64,000 nucleotides of DNA from Clostridiaceae bacterium (lineage in GTDB: Bacteria > Bacillota > Clostridia > Lachnospirales > Lachnospiraceae). A program made the position numbers and the translations under genes. The notes under the pieces were generated by a model. It worked only from the letters and a program-made list of their open reading frames with translations. It had not been told where the DNA came from and searched no databases. Positions 7,801-16,555 of this stretch are shown piece after piece. The stretch lies in NCBI GenBank assembly GCA_910575585.1, contig CAJTGF010000003.1:17027-81026 (forward strand), given 5' to 3'. Positions within the stretch are counted from its first letter, which is position 1. Each line of letters opens with the position of its first letter.

Positions 7801-10241
7801 GGGAGAACCGTTCCGAGGGGGATGCGGTAATAACCAATGCCTCCCTGTACAGCTATGACGGGATCCTAAGGGACCGGAACCGCAGCGACTACCTGCAGGA
7901 CGAACAGAACCACGGCTATACCAGGCTTTTGGAGACGCGGAGGATCCAGATTGAGGACGGCACGGGGCTCATCAGCCATGAAGCCTACAACTACGAGAAG
8001 TTTTTTGACGCCATCCAGGCGGCCAACACGGACATTTGGGATGATGACATGCACTCCACTTTTACAGGGAGTTCCATGGCCAACTATCCGGGGCAGCACT
8101 GGTTCGAGACCTTTTACGAGAAATACCAGCCTGACGACGCGGACAGGGATCACACCCTGGCCAACACCGACGGGCAGGATAAGGACGGCACGGCCGGCGG
8201 CGACCGGGATACCTCCTTCAAGCCGTTCCGGTGGATCCGGGAGCATGTGTTTGGCGACCGCTCCGGTTATATCCAGTACCCTGCGGTGAACAACGGGGAG
8301 AACACGGAGGTCGTGGCGAACACCTCCGACCAGGCAAGGGCTAACGCCAACGCCTCCGATGCGGTGCGGCAGTTCGCCGTGAAGTGGTACTTAGAGGACG
8401 AGGCGGCCAAGCTCATGGTGGACAACGGCCTGGGCGAGAACATCGCCAAGCCGGACGGCAAAATCGGCTATGACGAGGCGGTGTACGACCTGGCGCTCTT
8501 TGAGGCCATCGCCAAGTCATACAATTACTTAAGGCCTTTCTACTACTACGACCTGGACACCATCTACAGCGTGGAATGGGACAGCGCCCAGGGAGGCGGC
8601 GCGGATAAGGATTACACGACCCTTTCTGTAGATGAGAGGCTGGATGAGCGGTACTATAACATCTCCAGCTACCTGCCCTATGGCGTGTATGTCATCGTGG
8701 AGCAGCCTCCCATGAGAAGGGATAAAGAGGTCAACGACTGGAAGAACCGGAGCTTTGATATCGAGAAGCCGAAAGAGGTCATTGTGCCTTCTGCCTATGA
8801 CGGGCCGGAGAGCAACAACACAACAGACAACTATGACACGCATTACAATTTTGATGCGGCCATGGCCCTGACGGAGCAGGCGAAGGAAGCCAACTATCTG
8901 ATCCGGTTCGGGGAGGAGAACAGCGTGAATACCCCTGCCCAGGACGACCGGGAATTTGTTATCCGGGCCCACGGGTACCACGGCGATTTCGAAGTATACA
9001 AGTATGGCCTGGATATCGACCGCCTGAAGGCGTCCATCAAGGCGCCGAACGGGGATTATGCCTATGGCGGATGGGAGATCACCCAGGAAGAACATGATCC
9101 GTTGAAGGATTATTATGAGATGGACCACCGGGGCGAGGAAGGCGTTGACCAGATCCAGAAGGAAAACGGTGGCAATGACGCCAGCCAATACCATGGCTTT
9201 GATACGGATGTGACTGTCAACGGCAATAGGGCCGCGACTGCCAACGGCAGCGCCTATGACGGAGAGTCCTTACGAAAACGGTTCTTCTATGCCTCCATAT
9301 CCGAGGATGACGGTACCGCCGACCAGGTACTCTTTAAGGACGGGGCCGTGGATGAGAATAACGTATCGGGCATGGCGTGGCACAACGGGGTGAAGTCAAC
9401 GACCGGGGACCTGACCGCTTATGACGGGAAGTACTCGGCGGCGCTGGTACCATGGACCATGACGGCGCCGGCAGACAGCCATGTGTATGACGCAGCCGCG
9501 TTTTCTGGGTATGCGGACGTGAATGAGCGGAATACTTTCTATACCACAATGCTGAGGGTCAACAAGACGGATTCGGAAACCGGGGAGTATATCCTCCATG
9601 ACGACGCCATCTTCGGGCTGTACGCCGCCTCCCGGTATAACTCCTTTTTGGAGATCGAGGAGGACTCTAAACTTATTGAGGATCCGGACGAGAGGGCGAA
9701 ATTCCTCTTCCAGTTCAAGCCCGGGGACGCGAAGTTCTATCTGCAGGATACCATGATCACCGGCACAAAGGAATTCCTGGAAGCCATGAAGGCTAAGGAG
9801 CTGACACCGTACAAGAGACGGACGGCGCTCAACGAATCCATGGCGGCTCCTGGAGAGCTGTACAGCGGCATCGTGCCGAAGGGAACGCCGGTCTGTATCG
9901 AGTCCGAAAGGATCAGCTTGTATGACGGTTTTGGCGACCGGACCGGGCAGATGACTGTGTGGACCACGCGGGCGGACAGCAAGATGGACGATCCAGAGAC
10001 GCAGAGCAGGCTGGAATACGGCGGGCAGAATGTTGGCTACTTCAAAACAAGCCAGCCCATCGGGGCAGGCGTGTATGTCCTGGCGGAGTTAAAACCACCG
10101 GATGGATATGTGAGGAGCAAGCCGGTCGCCATTGAGGTGTATTCGGACAAGACCACCTATTACGCGGATGGGGACATGTATGCGCCCGTAGATGCGGTAA
10201 GGTATGAATCAAATCTGTTGGACGAGTATCCATATAAGTGA
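4827..10241 (+). CDS. Giant SpaA/Cna-B-type adhesin, C-terminal frame
   Basis: An 1,804-residue frame is open from a GTG at 4827, but the same frame reads sensibly back to about 4752. No ribosome site precedes the GTG, so independent initiation is unlikely. It has several pilin-like segments, for example VYGLFALTD, VRIEKDIQ, VYVIVEQPP and, near the end, LRVNKTDSETGEY with AELKPPDGY, typical of SpaA isopeptide-forming domains. A four-Cys module at residues ~786-805 matches the RanBP2-type zinc-finger spacing. There is no C-terminal LPXTG motif, hydrophobic segment or charged tail; the protein stops at EYPYK and a terminator follows. Likely an exported adhesin or matrix protein. Attachment mode unknown. 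Confidence 0.75.
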   Translation: MLLDGTEATVSDAGRREKKPAFNTLWEEAASLKPKRMGRAADSGGGGSHARNDAAPPKHGAPVTYIGAVNFEASQVSPHVEGRHDIECWTFTVFDHRTEGEIHFNKRDLNLEANSGTLFDAYMRGNADGRLEGAVYGLFALTDIIHPDSKQKEENELDTGLVYQAGDLVAVASTDRNGDASFMVFTEAPGMTYDYAAGSIVKRTDKAWDGPSNLHTAEEEADTAVEDNEKFYGWDAEGMNEVALTDSEPGDATFYWKHSSNQGLNKGEGQDDGTMYPILDNGQNNGNYWIGRPIIVSGKEQANYYIKELSRSEGYELSVYGKDMDITNRGAEDPGDMAVEGTVTIGQMIAEHKEAVEGGSSSVNTITVTGTDTAGGFEVTFKGLAEAGNRASFYLVEDKLVEKEEPVTELVKKQYPVMADAGQPVLINGSRVEASVGDTISLPNGTTAKVTNTITYSGDRYYSPVNKISLYLPSAERYNAAAGANFIAKYNDALISKHFGVPLSNSPWLLVPKGASDAESFTNMTEALEDYTGFNQLRIVADLGNAYAVQYNHSGGADSVYDMNSQILWVKKEVTIDGMTGCLYARYDANALEHDGWGFFLNNQKPDRDSFTKYEDLSGVTFHDADGGTFWAYAEGDQMLDADGNPSFYERLEEAPAGSVMVSVLEEALTPVDEGNVSYDAASDTYTLHFDGPGTYKLRITYEDELSGNIAAGEYARRYAAIGSYIEAKTAGTYIESRWLAYPGDQTVLQDAGTIAKPVQVFERPIRQKVRIEKDIQTLPETKQVWYCLNCGYENRDGVTACGFCDRARSTEETKFIDYAHDTYAAVHSDNISAERDGGWYETAKDWLGSLLKGNSPEEEPESIGNFRFKAYLKSNLERLYRDEDGHIVWMDRNGNTMKPQYEDTNGDGNYDTFTWKYDGGKTVDFPEKDKVSEDGVLSSSNVQKIYTDVMHRTGSMTTSARANNLWDTYADPQDGARENAGQIEGYTTSERENRSEGDAVITNASLYSYDGILRDRNRSDYLQDEQNHGYTRLLETRRIQIEDGTGLISHEAYNYEKFFDAIQAANTDIWDDDMHSTFTGSSMANYPGQHWFETFYEKYQPDDADRDHTLANTDGQDKDGTAGGDRDTSFKPFRWIREHVFGDRSGYIQYPAVNNGENTEVVANTSDQARANANASDAVRQFAVKWYLEDEAAKLMVDNGLGENIAKPDGKIGYDEAVYDLALFEAIAKSYNYLRPFYYYDLDTIYSVEWDSAQGGGADKDYTTLSVDERLDERYYNISSYLPYGVYVIVEQPPMRRDKEVNDWKNRSFDIEKPKEVIVPSAYDGPESNNTTDNYDTHYNFDAAMALTEQAKEANYLIRFGEENSVNTPAQDDREFVIRAHGYHGDFEVYKYGLDIDRLKASIKAPNGDYAYGGWEITQEEHDPLKDYYEMDHRGEEGVDQIQKENGGNDASQYHGFDTDVTVNGNRAATANGSAYDGESLRKRFFYASISEDDGTADQVLFKDGAVDENNVSGMAWHNGVKSTTGDLTAYDGKYSAALVPWTMTAPADSHVYDAAAFSGYADVNERNTFYTTMLRVNKTDSETGEYILHDDAIFGLYAASRYNSFLEIEEDSKLIEDPDERAKFLFQFKPGDAKFYLQDTMITGTKEFLEAMKAKELTPYKRRTALNESMAAPGELYSGIVPKGTPVCIESERISLYDGFGDRTGQMTVWTTRADSKMDDPETQSRLEYGGQNVGYFKTSQPIGAGVYVLAELKPPDGYVRSKPVAIEVYSDKTTYYADGDMYAPVDAVRYESNLLDEYPYK

Positions 10242-10250
10242 TAAGGGCGG

Positions 10251-10282
10251 AAAAGACGGGTGGCATGGCCATCCGTCTTTTT
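10251..10282 (+). terminator. Rho-independent terminator of the adhesin
   Basis: AAAAGACGGGTGGC pairs with GCCATCCGTCTTTT (one G-U pair), 9 bases after the adhesin stop, ending in a T run. Confidence 0.85.
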
Positions 10283-10528
10283 CGCGGATAGGGCAGGCAG
10301 CAATAAAACTTGAAAGAAGGGAGTCCCGTATTGTACGAATACGGCTTTGCGGGGAGCATCCTGTTCCCATACTTAAGATGAAACAAAAAAGGCATTGGAA
10401 GACAGGGAGGGATGGATATGGATTAAAAACGCTGCTGACAGCAGGGCTAAGAAAGGAATGCCCGGACCATGGGCTGAATGCGGAAAAAAGAAGAAAAAGA
10501 AAACAGCCCATGTGCTAAAAAATAAGGA
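10283..10528. other. Apparently non-coding stretch with a gene-leader remnant
   Basis: No convincing gene. CATACTT at 10368-10374 matches the motif found ahead of other genes of the element. It is followed by AGGGAGGG and a five-codon frame (ATG GAT ATG GAT TAA), which looks like a leader whose gene has been lost. A 47-codon basic frame from the ATG at 10378 is probably spurious. Confidence 0.35.
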
Positions 10529-10557
10529 TTGCGGGAAAACCTGGCTTATTATATAAT
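10529..10557 (+). promoter_or_regulatory. Promoter of the first Rpn-family gene
   Basis: TTGCGG (10529-10534), a 17-base spacer and TATAAT (10552-10557), 36 bases upstream of the ATG at 10593. Confidence 0.6.
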
Positions 10558-10592
10558 AAAAATAGGCAGATTCCTGCGCATAGGAGGAAAAT

Positions 10593-11480
10593 ATGACAGA
10601 CAAAGAGAAGTTTCTTGCAGGGCAATTTAAACCAGTCACGATCCAGGATGACATGATGTTCGGAACCGTGATGGCGGAACCCGAATATTGCAAGCCATTT
10701 TTGGAAACGATCCTGGGGGTAAAGATCCAAAAAATCGAGTATCCGGAGAGGTAGAAGGCCATCGACCTTACGGTAAGCGCAAAATCGATCCGTATGGATG
10801 TCTACGTTGAGGATGGGGAGCACACGGTCTATGACGTGGAGATGCAGAACGGCAGGAACCGGAACCTTCCGAAAAGATCCCGGTATTATTCCGGGCTCAT
10901 AGACTTAAACATCCTGGCCAAAGGAGAAGATTACAACCAGTTAAAGAAGAGCCTGGTGATTTTTATCTGCACGTTCGACCCGTTCGGCCATGACGAGTAC
11001 ATTTATCGCTGTGGGGAGTATTACCAGTTGAGCGATGGCTCTTATCATCCGTTAGGGGATGACGCCTGGAAGATCTTTGTGAATGCCAAAGGCCATAAAG
11101 GGGACGTGAGTGACGGATTCAGGTCCCTGATGCGCTACATCATGGACGGGGAAGCACAGGACCCTTACACCCAGGCGCTGGAAAAGAAAGTGGCACTTGT
11201 AAATAATGATGAGGAATGGAAGGTGGGCTATATGACATGGGCGATTAAACTGGCAGATGAACGGCGGGAAGCACGCGAGGAAGGCCGCGAGGAAGGCCGC
11301 GAGGAAGGCCGTGAGGAAGGCCGTGAGGAAGGCCGCAAGGAAGGCCGCAAGGAAGGCAATATTTCAACACTGTATGGGCTGTATAGTGATGGCGACATTA
11401 CTTTGGAGAAGGCTGCTGTCAAAGCCGGAATGTCTGAACAAGCCTTTCTTGAAGTGGCAAAGAAAATCGTGGGGATATAA
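10593..11480 (+). pseudogene. Rpn/PD-(D/E)XK nuclease-family gene with in-frame TAG
   Basis: The ATG at 10593 follows TAGGAGG. Reading in frame gives a typical N-terminus of the Rpn/PD-(D/E)XK putative transposase-nuclease family (DDMMFGTVM, FLETILGVKI). It then meets TAG at 10752-10754 and continues with the family core (RMDVYVEDGEHTVYDVEMQ). The C-terminal part has REEGREEG repeats encoded by a 12-base tandem repeat (11268-11358). Frame and coding character are intact on both sides of the TAG. The expected residue is plausibly Gln (ER-Q-KAIDL), so CAG to TAG is likely. It is either a recent pseudogene or a suppressed stop. Family members are linked to RecA-independent recombination (RpnA). 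Confidence 0.7.
11268..11358 (+). repeat. 12-base tandem repeats encoding REEG
   Basis: Several copies of GAGGAAGGCCGC, with GTG and AAG variants, inside the Rpn-family gene. They give a charged, probably helical tail (EEGREEGREEG). Similar but fewer units occur in the intact gene at about 26,725-26,766. Copy number can change by slippage. Confidence 0.8.
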
Positions 11481-11975
11481 TCCTCCTATGAAGCGCCGGA
11501 GCTTGCGGGGCTTTTGCGTCATTCAGACAAAACCTAAGATTAAAAGAAAGTAAAAAATGTTAATGGAAAGGGAACGTTCAATTATGCAAGTTATGCGTGA
11601 TCCTGCATAACAAACAAAAAGAAAATGGTTTCCTCCCAAGCCCTGGATTCTGGTCCGGGGCTTTTTGCATGTCAAAAAACGTACAATAGCTGACACGGCG
11701 CCTGCGGTATTTTTCTGCCCCTGCCCTTTGGCACTTAAACTGCTTTCTCTGTTTTTTATAGCTTTTAGGCGTTGTAATATTTCCATAATTCCCATGTAAA
11801 CACACAAGTCACAGCAGAGAAGGAAGGAGAAAGATTCGTGAAGAATGCAGACAGAAAAAAGCATCCACTGTGGGGAGATGAATGTGGTATAGCAACTAAA
11901 AAATATCAAAAAGGGTGAAAGAAAAACATTCATTCATATCTGTTTGTACCCAAAGGGGATGATATGTTGTAAAAC
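11481..11975. other. Intergenic stretch without a supported gene
   Basis: No frame with family resemblance was found. It holds a likely terminator at 11638-11666 and a CCATAATT sequence near 11784. Frames here are short and lack ribosome sites. Confidence 0.4.
11638..11666 (+). terminator. Probable rho-independent terminator
   Basis: AAGCCCTGGA...TCCGGGGCTTTTT forms a stem with a T run. The gene it ends is not clear; it could be a leftover of a deleted gene. Confidence 0.5.
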
Positions 11976-12700
11976 ATGCACAGAATGGAGAAACATCGCT
12001 TTTCGGACTGGCTGTCTTCTGGCAGCGCTGGTTCCCATTGCACCCAAGGAAATGGATGTAATTATATCCTGATCCGAGTAGAGAAAAATGCAGATTTTGA
12101 ATATCTGTACTGCCAGAAACGGTACGACGAAGGGGATACCATAATTGAATGCGGATTTTCAATTTGCCGGGATTTACTGCTGGAAGGATGGTCTTCTCTA
12201 TGATGCGGGGTATGACCTTACAAGCATAGCGGAAGAACCAGAATCCCTGAAAGTAAGATCAGCTTAGGCATTCGGAAAGAGGCTAGAAGCAGCTGTCCGG
12301 GCAAAAGTGGAGGCGGCGATCGGTAATGACCGGAATAACCTGCAGGTCACGGAGCTTACAAGCCCGTCCTTAATAAAAAACTGGAATACGCTTACAAATA
12401 TAGCGCAGCAGAGGATGCACGCAGGTACTGCCTGGATGTAGTGGATTATGAACATCGAGCATTTTCCTACAATTACGTCCAGAATCAATGGAATGAGTTA
12501 CATTTCTTTCTTATATTGCGGATCCGGAGGGATATGCACAAAAGCGGGCGGAGAACCATATTGCAGAAAATCAGGAAAATATGTTGTATGCTTGCCTGTA
12601 TCATGACGCGGTTTGGAAAGAGTACCAGGCTATTTTGTCGGATACAAGAAAACACGGTACCCCTCATCAAGAAGATATCTGCAGCCATAACAGCTACCTC
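11976..12700 (+). pseudogene. Decayed cargo gene(s), several frameshifts
   Basis: Coding-like segments follow each other in changing frames: CNYILIRVEKNADFEYLY (~12,055), YCWKDGLLYDAGYDL (~12,175), EAAVRAKVEAAIGNDRNN (~12,290), LEYAYKYSAAEDARRYC (~12,385) and AENHIAENQENMLYACLY (~12,550). Stops and frame changes separate them. The third and fifth segments recall small DUF3848/DUF3849-type proteins of Clostridia mobile elements, from memory and not verified. Most likely the remains of one or two cargo genes. Confidence 0.45.
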
Positions 12701-12878
12701 TGCAAAAACGTTCAAAATGGAGGCTTCTGACCTGAGCAGAGACTGTGGCGCCTATTATAGTACACAGAGCATCGTAGCTGCAGACCACCGAAAAATTGTT
12801 TACCTGCTATGCTTCCCCGTCCGTGCCCATACTTTTATTGCAACAAAATAAAAATAAGGAATCGGGAAAGAGGAAAAC

Positions 12879-13223
12879 ATGGAAAACACAAAAGCAACCG
12901 TAACAGAAACCAAGACAGCAATAACAGTAGCCAACGAGGCGGAAAATATGCTCTGCGTAGAAACGAAACTTGGAACGCTTGTTGCGTACCCATCCAAGGA
13001 TCCGGCGCACCCGGGCATCTACATCGATCTGAAACGAGAGGGAATTCCATATTCCGCACTCATCGCCCTGATTGAGTATACCGATGACGATGGTGATCCT
13101 GAAACCGGAGAAGATCTCCCGGCGGAGATCGTCAGCCGGACATGGGGCAACGCTATGGCGGATGAGTACACGGATAAGGTATCTGTGAAAAACATTGAGG
13201 CATTCTTTACCACGGAGGATTAA
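12879..13223 (+). CDS. Hypothetical cargo protein (114 aa)
   Basis: A small acidic protein starting at the ATG after GAGGAAAAC. The N-terminal ~25 residues are Thr/Glu-rich and probably disordered (TKATVTETKTAITVANEAEN). A compact domain follows (GTLVAYPSKDPAHPGIYIDL ... SRTWGNAMADEYTDKV). No Cys clusters or membrane segments, and no family recognised. CATACTT lies 44 bases upstream of the start. It is the first gene of a same-strand cluster; the next gene starts 3 bases after its stop, so the two are probably co-translated. Confidence 0.7.
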   Translation: MENTKATVTETKTAITVANEAENMLCVETKLGTLVAYPSKDPAHPGIYIDLKREGIPYSALIALIEYTDDDGDPETGEDLPAEIVSRTWGNAMADEYTDKVSVKNIEAFFTTED

Positions 13224-13226
13224 GCA

Positions 13227-13469
13227 ATGATTGATCTATACACAGCATTACGACTTGCGGGAATCTCTGATGAAGACTGCGTTTATCTGACAAATAAGAT
13301 ATTACCGGATGGGCATGAGATAATGAACGGACGCAGGATCAAAGAAAAATACGATCTCCGGAAAGTGAAAGTCACCCACATCCATCCATGGTTTATCTGT
13401 GAGGATTATGAGGGCTGGAAATTTGAGATCGTGTTCCCAAAACAGCCAGATCACAACAAAAAACACTAA
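13227..13469 (+). CDS. Hypothetical cargo protein (80 aa)
   Basis: Starts 3 bases after the preceding stop, which points to translational coupling. The 80-residue product has a possible helical N-terminus (LYTALRLAGISDEDCVYLTN) and a C-terminal strand-rich part (VTHIHPWFICEDYEGWKFEIVF) ending in a basic tail. No signal or membrane segment. No family recognised. Confidence 0.65.
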   Translation: MIDLYTALRLAGISDEDCVYLTNKILPDGHEIMNGRRIKEKYDLRKVKVTHIHPWFICEDYEGWKFEIVFPKQPDHNKKH

Positions 13470-13491
13470 AAGAATAAAAGGAGATCAAGAC

Positions 13492-13572
13492 ATGGATAGT
13501 GCAATAGCCCCGGACGCCGTATCTCTGCAAAGACGAACGAAGGATGGAAAAAGAAGATGGCGAACCGATTAA
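13492..13572 (+). CDS. Possible 26-codon leader peptide
   Basis: A short frame (MDSAIAPDAVSLQRRTKDG...) with a good ribosome site (AAAAGGAGAT) 10 bases upstream. It ends inside the start of the gene at 13557, whose own ribosome site is poor. Coupling of the downstream gene is therefore plausible. It could also be chance. Confidence 0.3.
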   Translation: MDSAIAPDAVSLQRRTKDGKRRWRTD

Positions 13573-13931
13573 AGAAGTGGATAAGACATGAATTTTCAAC
13601 CGTCTGCTGTGCCGGAGAAGATTATCTTGCGTTCCAGAAGGATGCGAGGGCGGACCTCAGAAAACAGGCCTCAACAGCTGGCTATAAGCTGCATAAGTTC
13701 AACAAGAACCATTATTGCTTTTCTGCGGTATTGCTGGACGAAGAAACGAGAAACTACATTTATATATCCGTAGGCGACGTGCGGTGTGGCAGGAGGTGGT
13801 ATGAAGAGGTTTTGTACCGTACAATGGCGCATGAAAAGGACTGGACGGGAGGCCCAAACCAGTTCTGTGCTTGGGATGGCATATCAGCAGCACTGTCTGG
13901 AATGAAGATAGGGAAAGCTTATAGCCGATAA
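13557..13931 (+). CDS. Hypothetical cargo protein (124 aa)
   Basis: A 124-residue soluble protein with a basic N-terminus (ANRLKKWIRHEFSTVCCAGEDY). A mixed domain follows (KLHKFNKNHYCFSAVLLDEE ... YIYISVGDVRCGRRWYEEVLYRTMAHEKDW) and ends GPNQFCAWDGISAALSGM. No recognised family. The start overlaps the short frame at 13492-13572. It lies upstream of the DNA ligase gene with an 86-base gap. Confidence 0.65.
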   Translation: MANRLKKWIRHEFSTVCCAGEDYLAFQKDARADLRKQASTAGYKLHKFNKNHYCFSAVLLDEETRNYIYISVGDVRCGRRWYEEVLYRTMAHEKDWTGGPNQFCAWDGISAALSGMKIGKAYSR

Positions 13932-14017
13932 AGAATGGCAATGCGAGATTTCTGAGAAAGATACTGCAAAAAAATATTTCAAAATTCAGATGCTAAAAAA
14001 TAATAGGAGGATTAGTT

Positions 14018-16090
14018 ATGAAGATCAGAAAAATCAATCAGGAAGACAATTCCATGCAGGCAACGCTTACAAGGCAGCTGGCGGACGCATCGGACCGCTA
14101 TTACAACGGGAAGCCGTCCAACATACAGGACGCAGAGTTTGACCGACTGTACGATCAGCTGGCGGAAGCGGAGCGTATCAGCGGATTCGCTTATGACATC
14201 AGCCCCACCGTCCGGGTCGGCACGTCCGTGCTCACGGAACTTAAGAAGGCCCGTCATGAGACGCCTGCCTTATCCCTGGACAAGGTGAAGTACCAGAACC
14301 GTGAGAAGATGAAAGCGTGGCTCGGCATGAAGGAAGGTGTCATCAGTTGGAAGCTGGACGGCTTGACCATCGTTGCGACCTATGACAACAGCAGGCTCAC
14401 TCAGGCGGTCACCAGGGGCGATGGCGAGGAAGGCAGCATCGTCACGCATAATGCAATATCCTTCCACGGCCTCCCGGCCACGATCCCCTATAAGGGGCAT
14501 ATGGTCATCCGCGGGGAAGCGCTGATGACCTACCAGGAGTTTTTAAAGATCAACGAGGAGACCGACGGGCTTTATGAGAATCCGAGGAACCTGGCTACAG
14601 CCACCGTCCAGATGTATGACGGAAACGAGTCGGCTAAACGGCGCATTGATTTTTATGCGTTCAAACTGGTATCGCCAGAGCCTGGGAGCGGGGAAGAGCC
14701 AGGGCTTGGCACGGAAACGGGCAGGTTCGACTTCATGGAAGCCTGCGGCATCCGTGTCGTCCCGCATGAAACGGTGAACATGGACAATGTCCGGGATAAA
14801 ATTGACGAATGGAAGAAAAAACTGCCGGAAAATGAGTTCCCAACCGATGGCCTGGTATTCTCTTATGATGACCAGGTTTACGCGGATTCCCTTGGGAATA
14901 CCAACAAATACCCCAGGGGCTCCATCGCTTTGAAATGGCAGGATGAGAGCAAGGAGACCACCATCAGTGATGTACGATTCTCCGTAGGCCGTACCGGGAA
15001 GATCACGCCCGTGGCGGTCTTTGACCCGCCAGTGCGGCTTGGGGTCGGTAGCACGGTCAGCCGTGCGTCGCTCCATAACATCTCCATCATGAAGCATATA
15101 CCTGAAACCGGGAACCCGGGGTATACGCTCCCGGTAAAGATTGGCAGTAGGGCGGAGGTCGCCCTGGCGCAGATGATCATCCCCACCGTGCTTTCCGTGA
15201 GTGGGGGAGAAAATGACGTGGATATCCCGTCCGTATGCCCGATCTGCGGGGAACCATCCATCCTGGAAAAAAACGGGGACGTGGAGGTCCTGTACTGTAA
15301 AAACCAGGGCTGTGCAGCCCGAACCAGGGGCGCGTTAGAGAGTGCGTTCAGCAAAAGCGGGCTGTACGTGAAAGGGATCGGCCCCTCCTCCATCGAGGAT
15401 CTGCAGCAGGCAGGGCTCATCACCCGCTATACGGCAGGGCTTTTCACCATGGAAAAACGGTATGGCAGGACACTCCCGGATGTTTTAAGGAAACTGGAAG
15501 GCTGGGGAGAAAAAAGCTGGAACAACCTCCTGGACGCTGTCAATGACGCCAGGAAGACCACGCTCAGACGCCTCCTGTACAGCCTCGGTGTGCCGATGCT
15601 TGGGAATGACTTGTCAAAGAAGCTTTCCGACTACTGGAACGGTGATGTCGAAAAGTTCCTGGATTTTTACAAAAACCCGGACGAGTCCGAGCTGCAGGCA
15701 CTGGACGGTGTAGGGAGCACTAAGGCGTATTTTCTTGCTGAGTGGTGCAGGAAGACGAAAAACAGCCCGGAGGACGAGATCATGCTTTATGCCTTGATCA
15801 ATGAGCTGGAATTCGAATCTTCAGCAGAGGAAGCAGACGGAACAGAGACCCAAAACCTGGCTGGACTGACTTTTGTTATCACAGGTTCCGTGTACCAGTA
15901 TAAAAACCGCGATGAATTTAAGGCTTCTGTGGAATCCAGAGGCGGGAAGGTTGCTGGATCTGTATCAAAAAAGACCTCATATCTGGTCAACAATGACAGC
16001 GAGAGCGCATCAAGCAAGAATAGAAAAGCCAAGGATCTCGGTATCCCAGTGATCACAGAGCAGGCGTTCATCGACCAGTTTGGACAGTAG
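14018..16090 (+). CDS. ligA: NAD+-dependent DNA ligase (element-borne)
   Basis: This 690-residue ligase seals nicks using NAD+. The adenylation Lys is K112 in the KLDG motif, followed by TRGDGEEG and later GLVFSYDD and ALKWQ of the nucleotidyltransferase domain. A four-Cys zinc finger (CPICG ... CKNQGC) is near residues 410-430. Helix-hairpin-helix repeats follow, with a C-terminal BRCT domain (LAGLTFVITG ... GGKVAGSVSKKTSYLV). The ATG follows AGGAGG by 7 bases. Length is normal for LigA, although the N-terminal Ia region looks short. Its place among cargo genes suggests an accessory copy beside the chromosomal ligA. A terminator follows. Confidence 0.93.
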   Translation: MKIRKINQEDNSMQATLTRQLADASDRYYNGKPSNIQDAEFDRLYDQLAEAERISGFAYDISPTVRVGTSVLTELKKARHETPALSLDKVKYQNREKMKAWLGMKEGVISWKLDGLTIVATYDNSRLTQAVTRGDGEEGSIVTHNAISFHGLPATIPYKGHMVIRGEALMTYQEFLKINEETDGLYENPRNLATATVQMYDGNESAKRRIDFYAFKLVSPEPGSGEEPGLGTETGRFDFMEACGIRVVPHETVNMDNVRDKIDEWKKKLPENEFPTDGLVFSYDDQVYADSLGNTNKYPRGSIALKWQDESKETTISDVRFSVGRTGKITPVAVFDPPVRLGVGSTVSRASLHNISIMKHIPETGNPGYTLPVKIGSRAEVALAQMIIPTVLSVSGGENDVDIPSVCPICGEPSILEKNGDVEVLYCKNQGCAARTRGALESAFSKSGLYVKGIGPSSIEDLQQAGLITRYTAGLFTMEKRYGRTLPDVLRKLEGWGEKSWNNLLDAVNDARKTTLRRLLYSLGVPMLGNDLSKKLSDYWNGDVEKFLDFYKNPDESELQALDGVGSTKAYFLAEWCRKTKNSPEDEIMLYALINELEFESSAEEADGTETQNLAGLTFVITGSVYQYKNRDEFKASVESRGGKVAGSVSKKTSYLVNNDSESASSKNRKAKDLGIPVITEQAFIDQFGQ

Positions 16091-16127
16091 ATACTGGGAT
16101 AGCAAAACCAAGATATTTCCGTTATAT

Positions 16128-16156
16128 CAGGAGGATTTTTTCCTCCTGTTTTTTTT
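16128..16156 (+). terminator. Rho-independent terminator after ligA
   Basis: CAGGAGG / CCTCCTG stem, 7-base loop and eight T residues. Confidence 0.85.
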
Positions 16157-16228
16157 GCTTTATATCTCTTTCCCTATTTCCATAATTTCATTGGAACCAT
16201 ATCAAGGAAAAGAGAGGGAGAAAATGAG

Positions 16229-16555
16229 ATGTTAGTGGAAAGAAAAGAAAACGGCGATTTCACGATCGCCAAAGAACCGGGCGAGAAATTGTGCCTGGAA
16301 GAAGAAAACCTGGCCATCTCCATCCTGTGGCACATCGAGGACATGGAGCTTCTTGGAGAATAGGGATGTGCTGGGAACTTCGACATGTACCAGTACTTCT
16401 ATAACTGCTATATGGACAAGAAGTACATGATCCTATACAGACGTGACGGGGAGACATTCCGGAAGGGAGAGACCGTCACCCTTACCGCTATGGATCTGGA
16501 CGAGGAAGACAGGGAAGAAATCATAAAAATGAAACAGGAGGGCATTTCGGCATGA
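16229..16555 (+). pseudogene. Hypothetical cargo gene with in-frame TAG
   Basis: A 108-codon frame starts at ATG after GAGGGAG and is broken only by TAG at 16361-16363 (codon 45). The sides read MLVERKENGDFTIAK ... HIEDMELLGE and GCAGNFDMYQYFYNCYMDKKY ... MKQEGISA. Its stop overlaps the next start (ATGA at 16552-16555), as in a working operon. Second of three similar TAG interruptions in this element. Function unknown. Confidence 0.6.

Noticed and set aside
10378-10518. 47-codon basic frame after the adhesin
   Set aside because: No ribosome site, and it crosses the probable leader remnant; likely chance.
11228-11422. Serine/Arg-rich minus-strand and Lys/Arg-rich plus-strand frames over the REEG repeats
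   Set aside because: They are other-frame readings of the 12-base tandem repeat in the Rpn-family gene.
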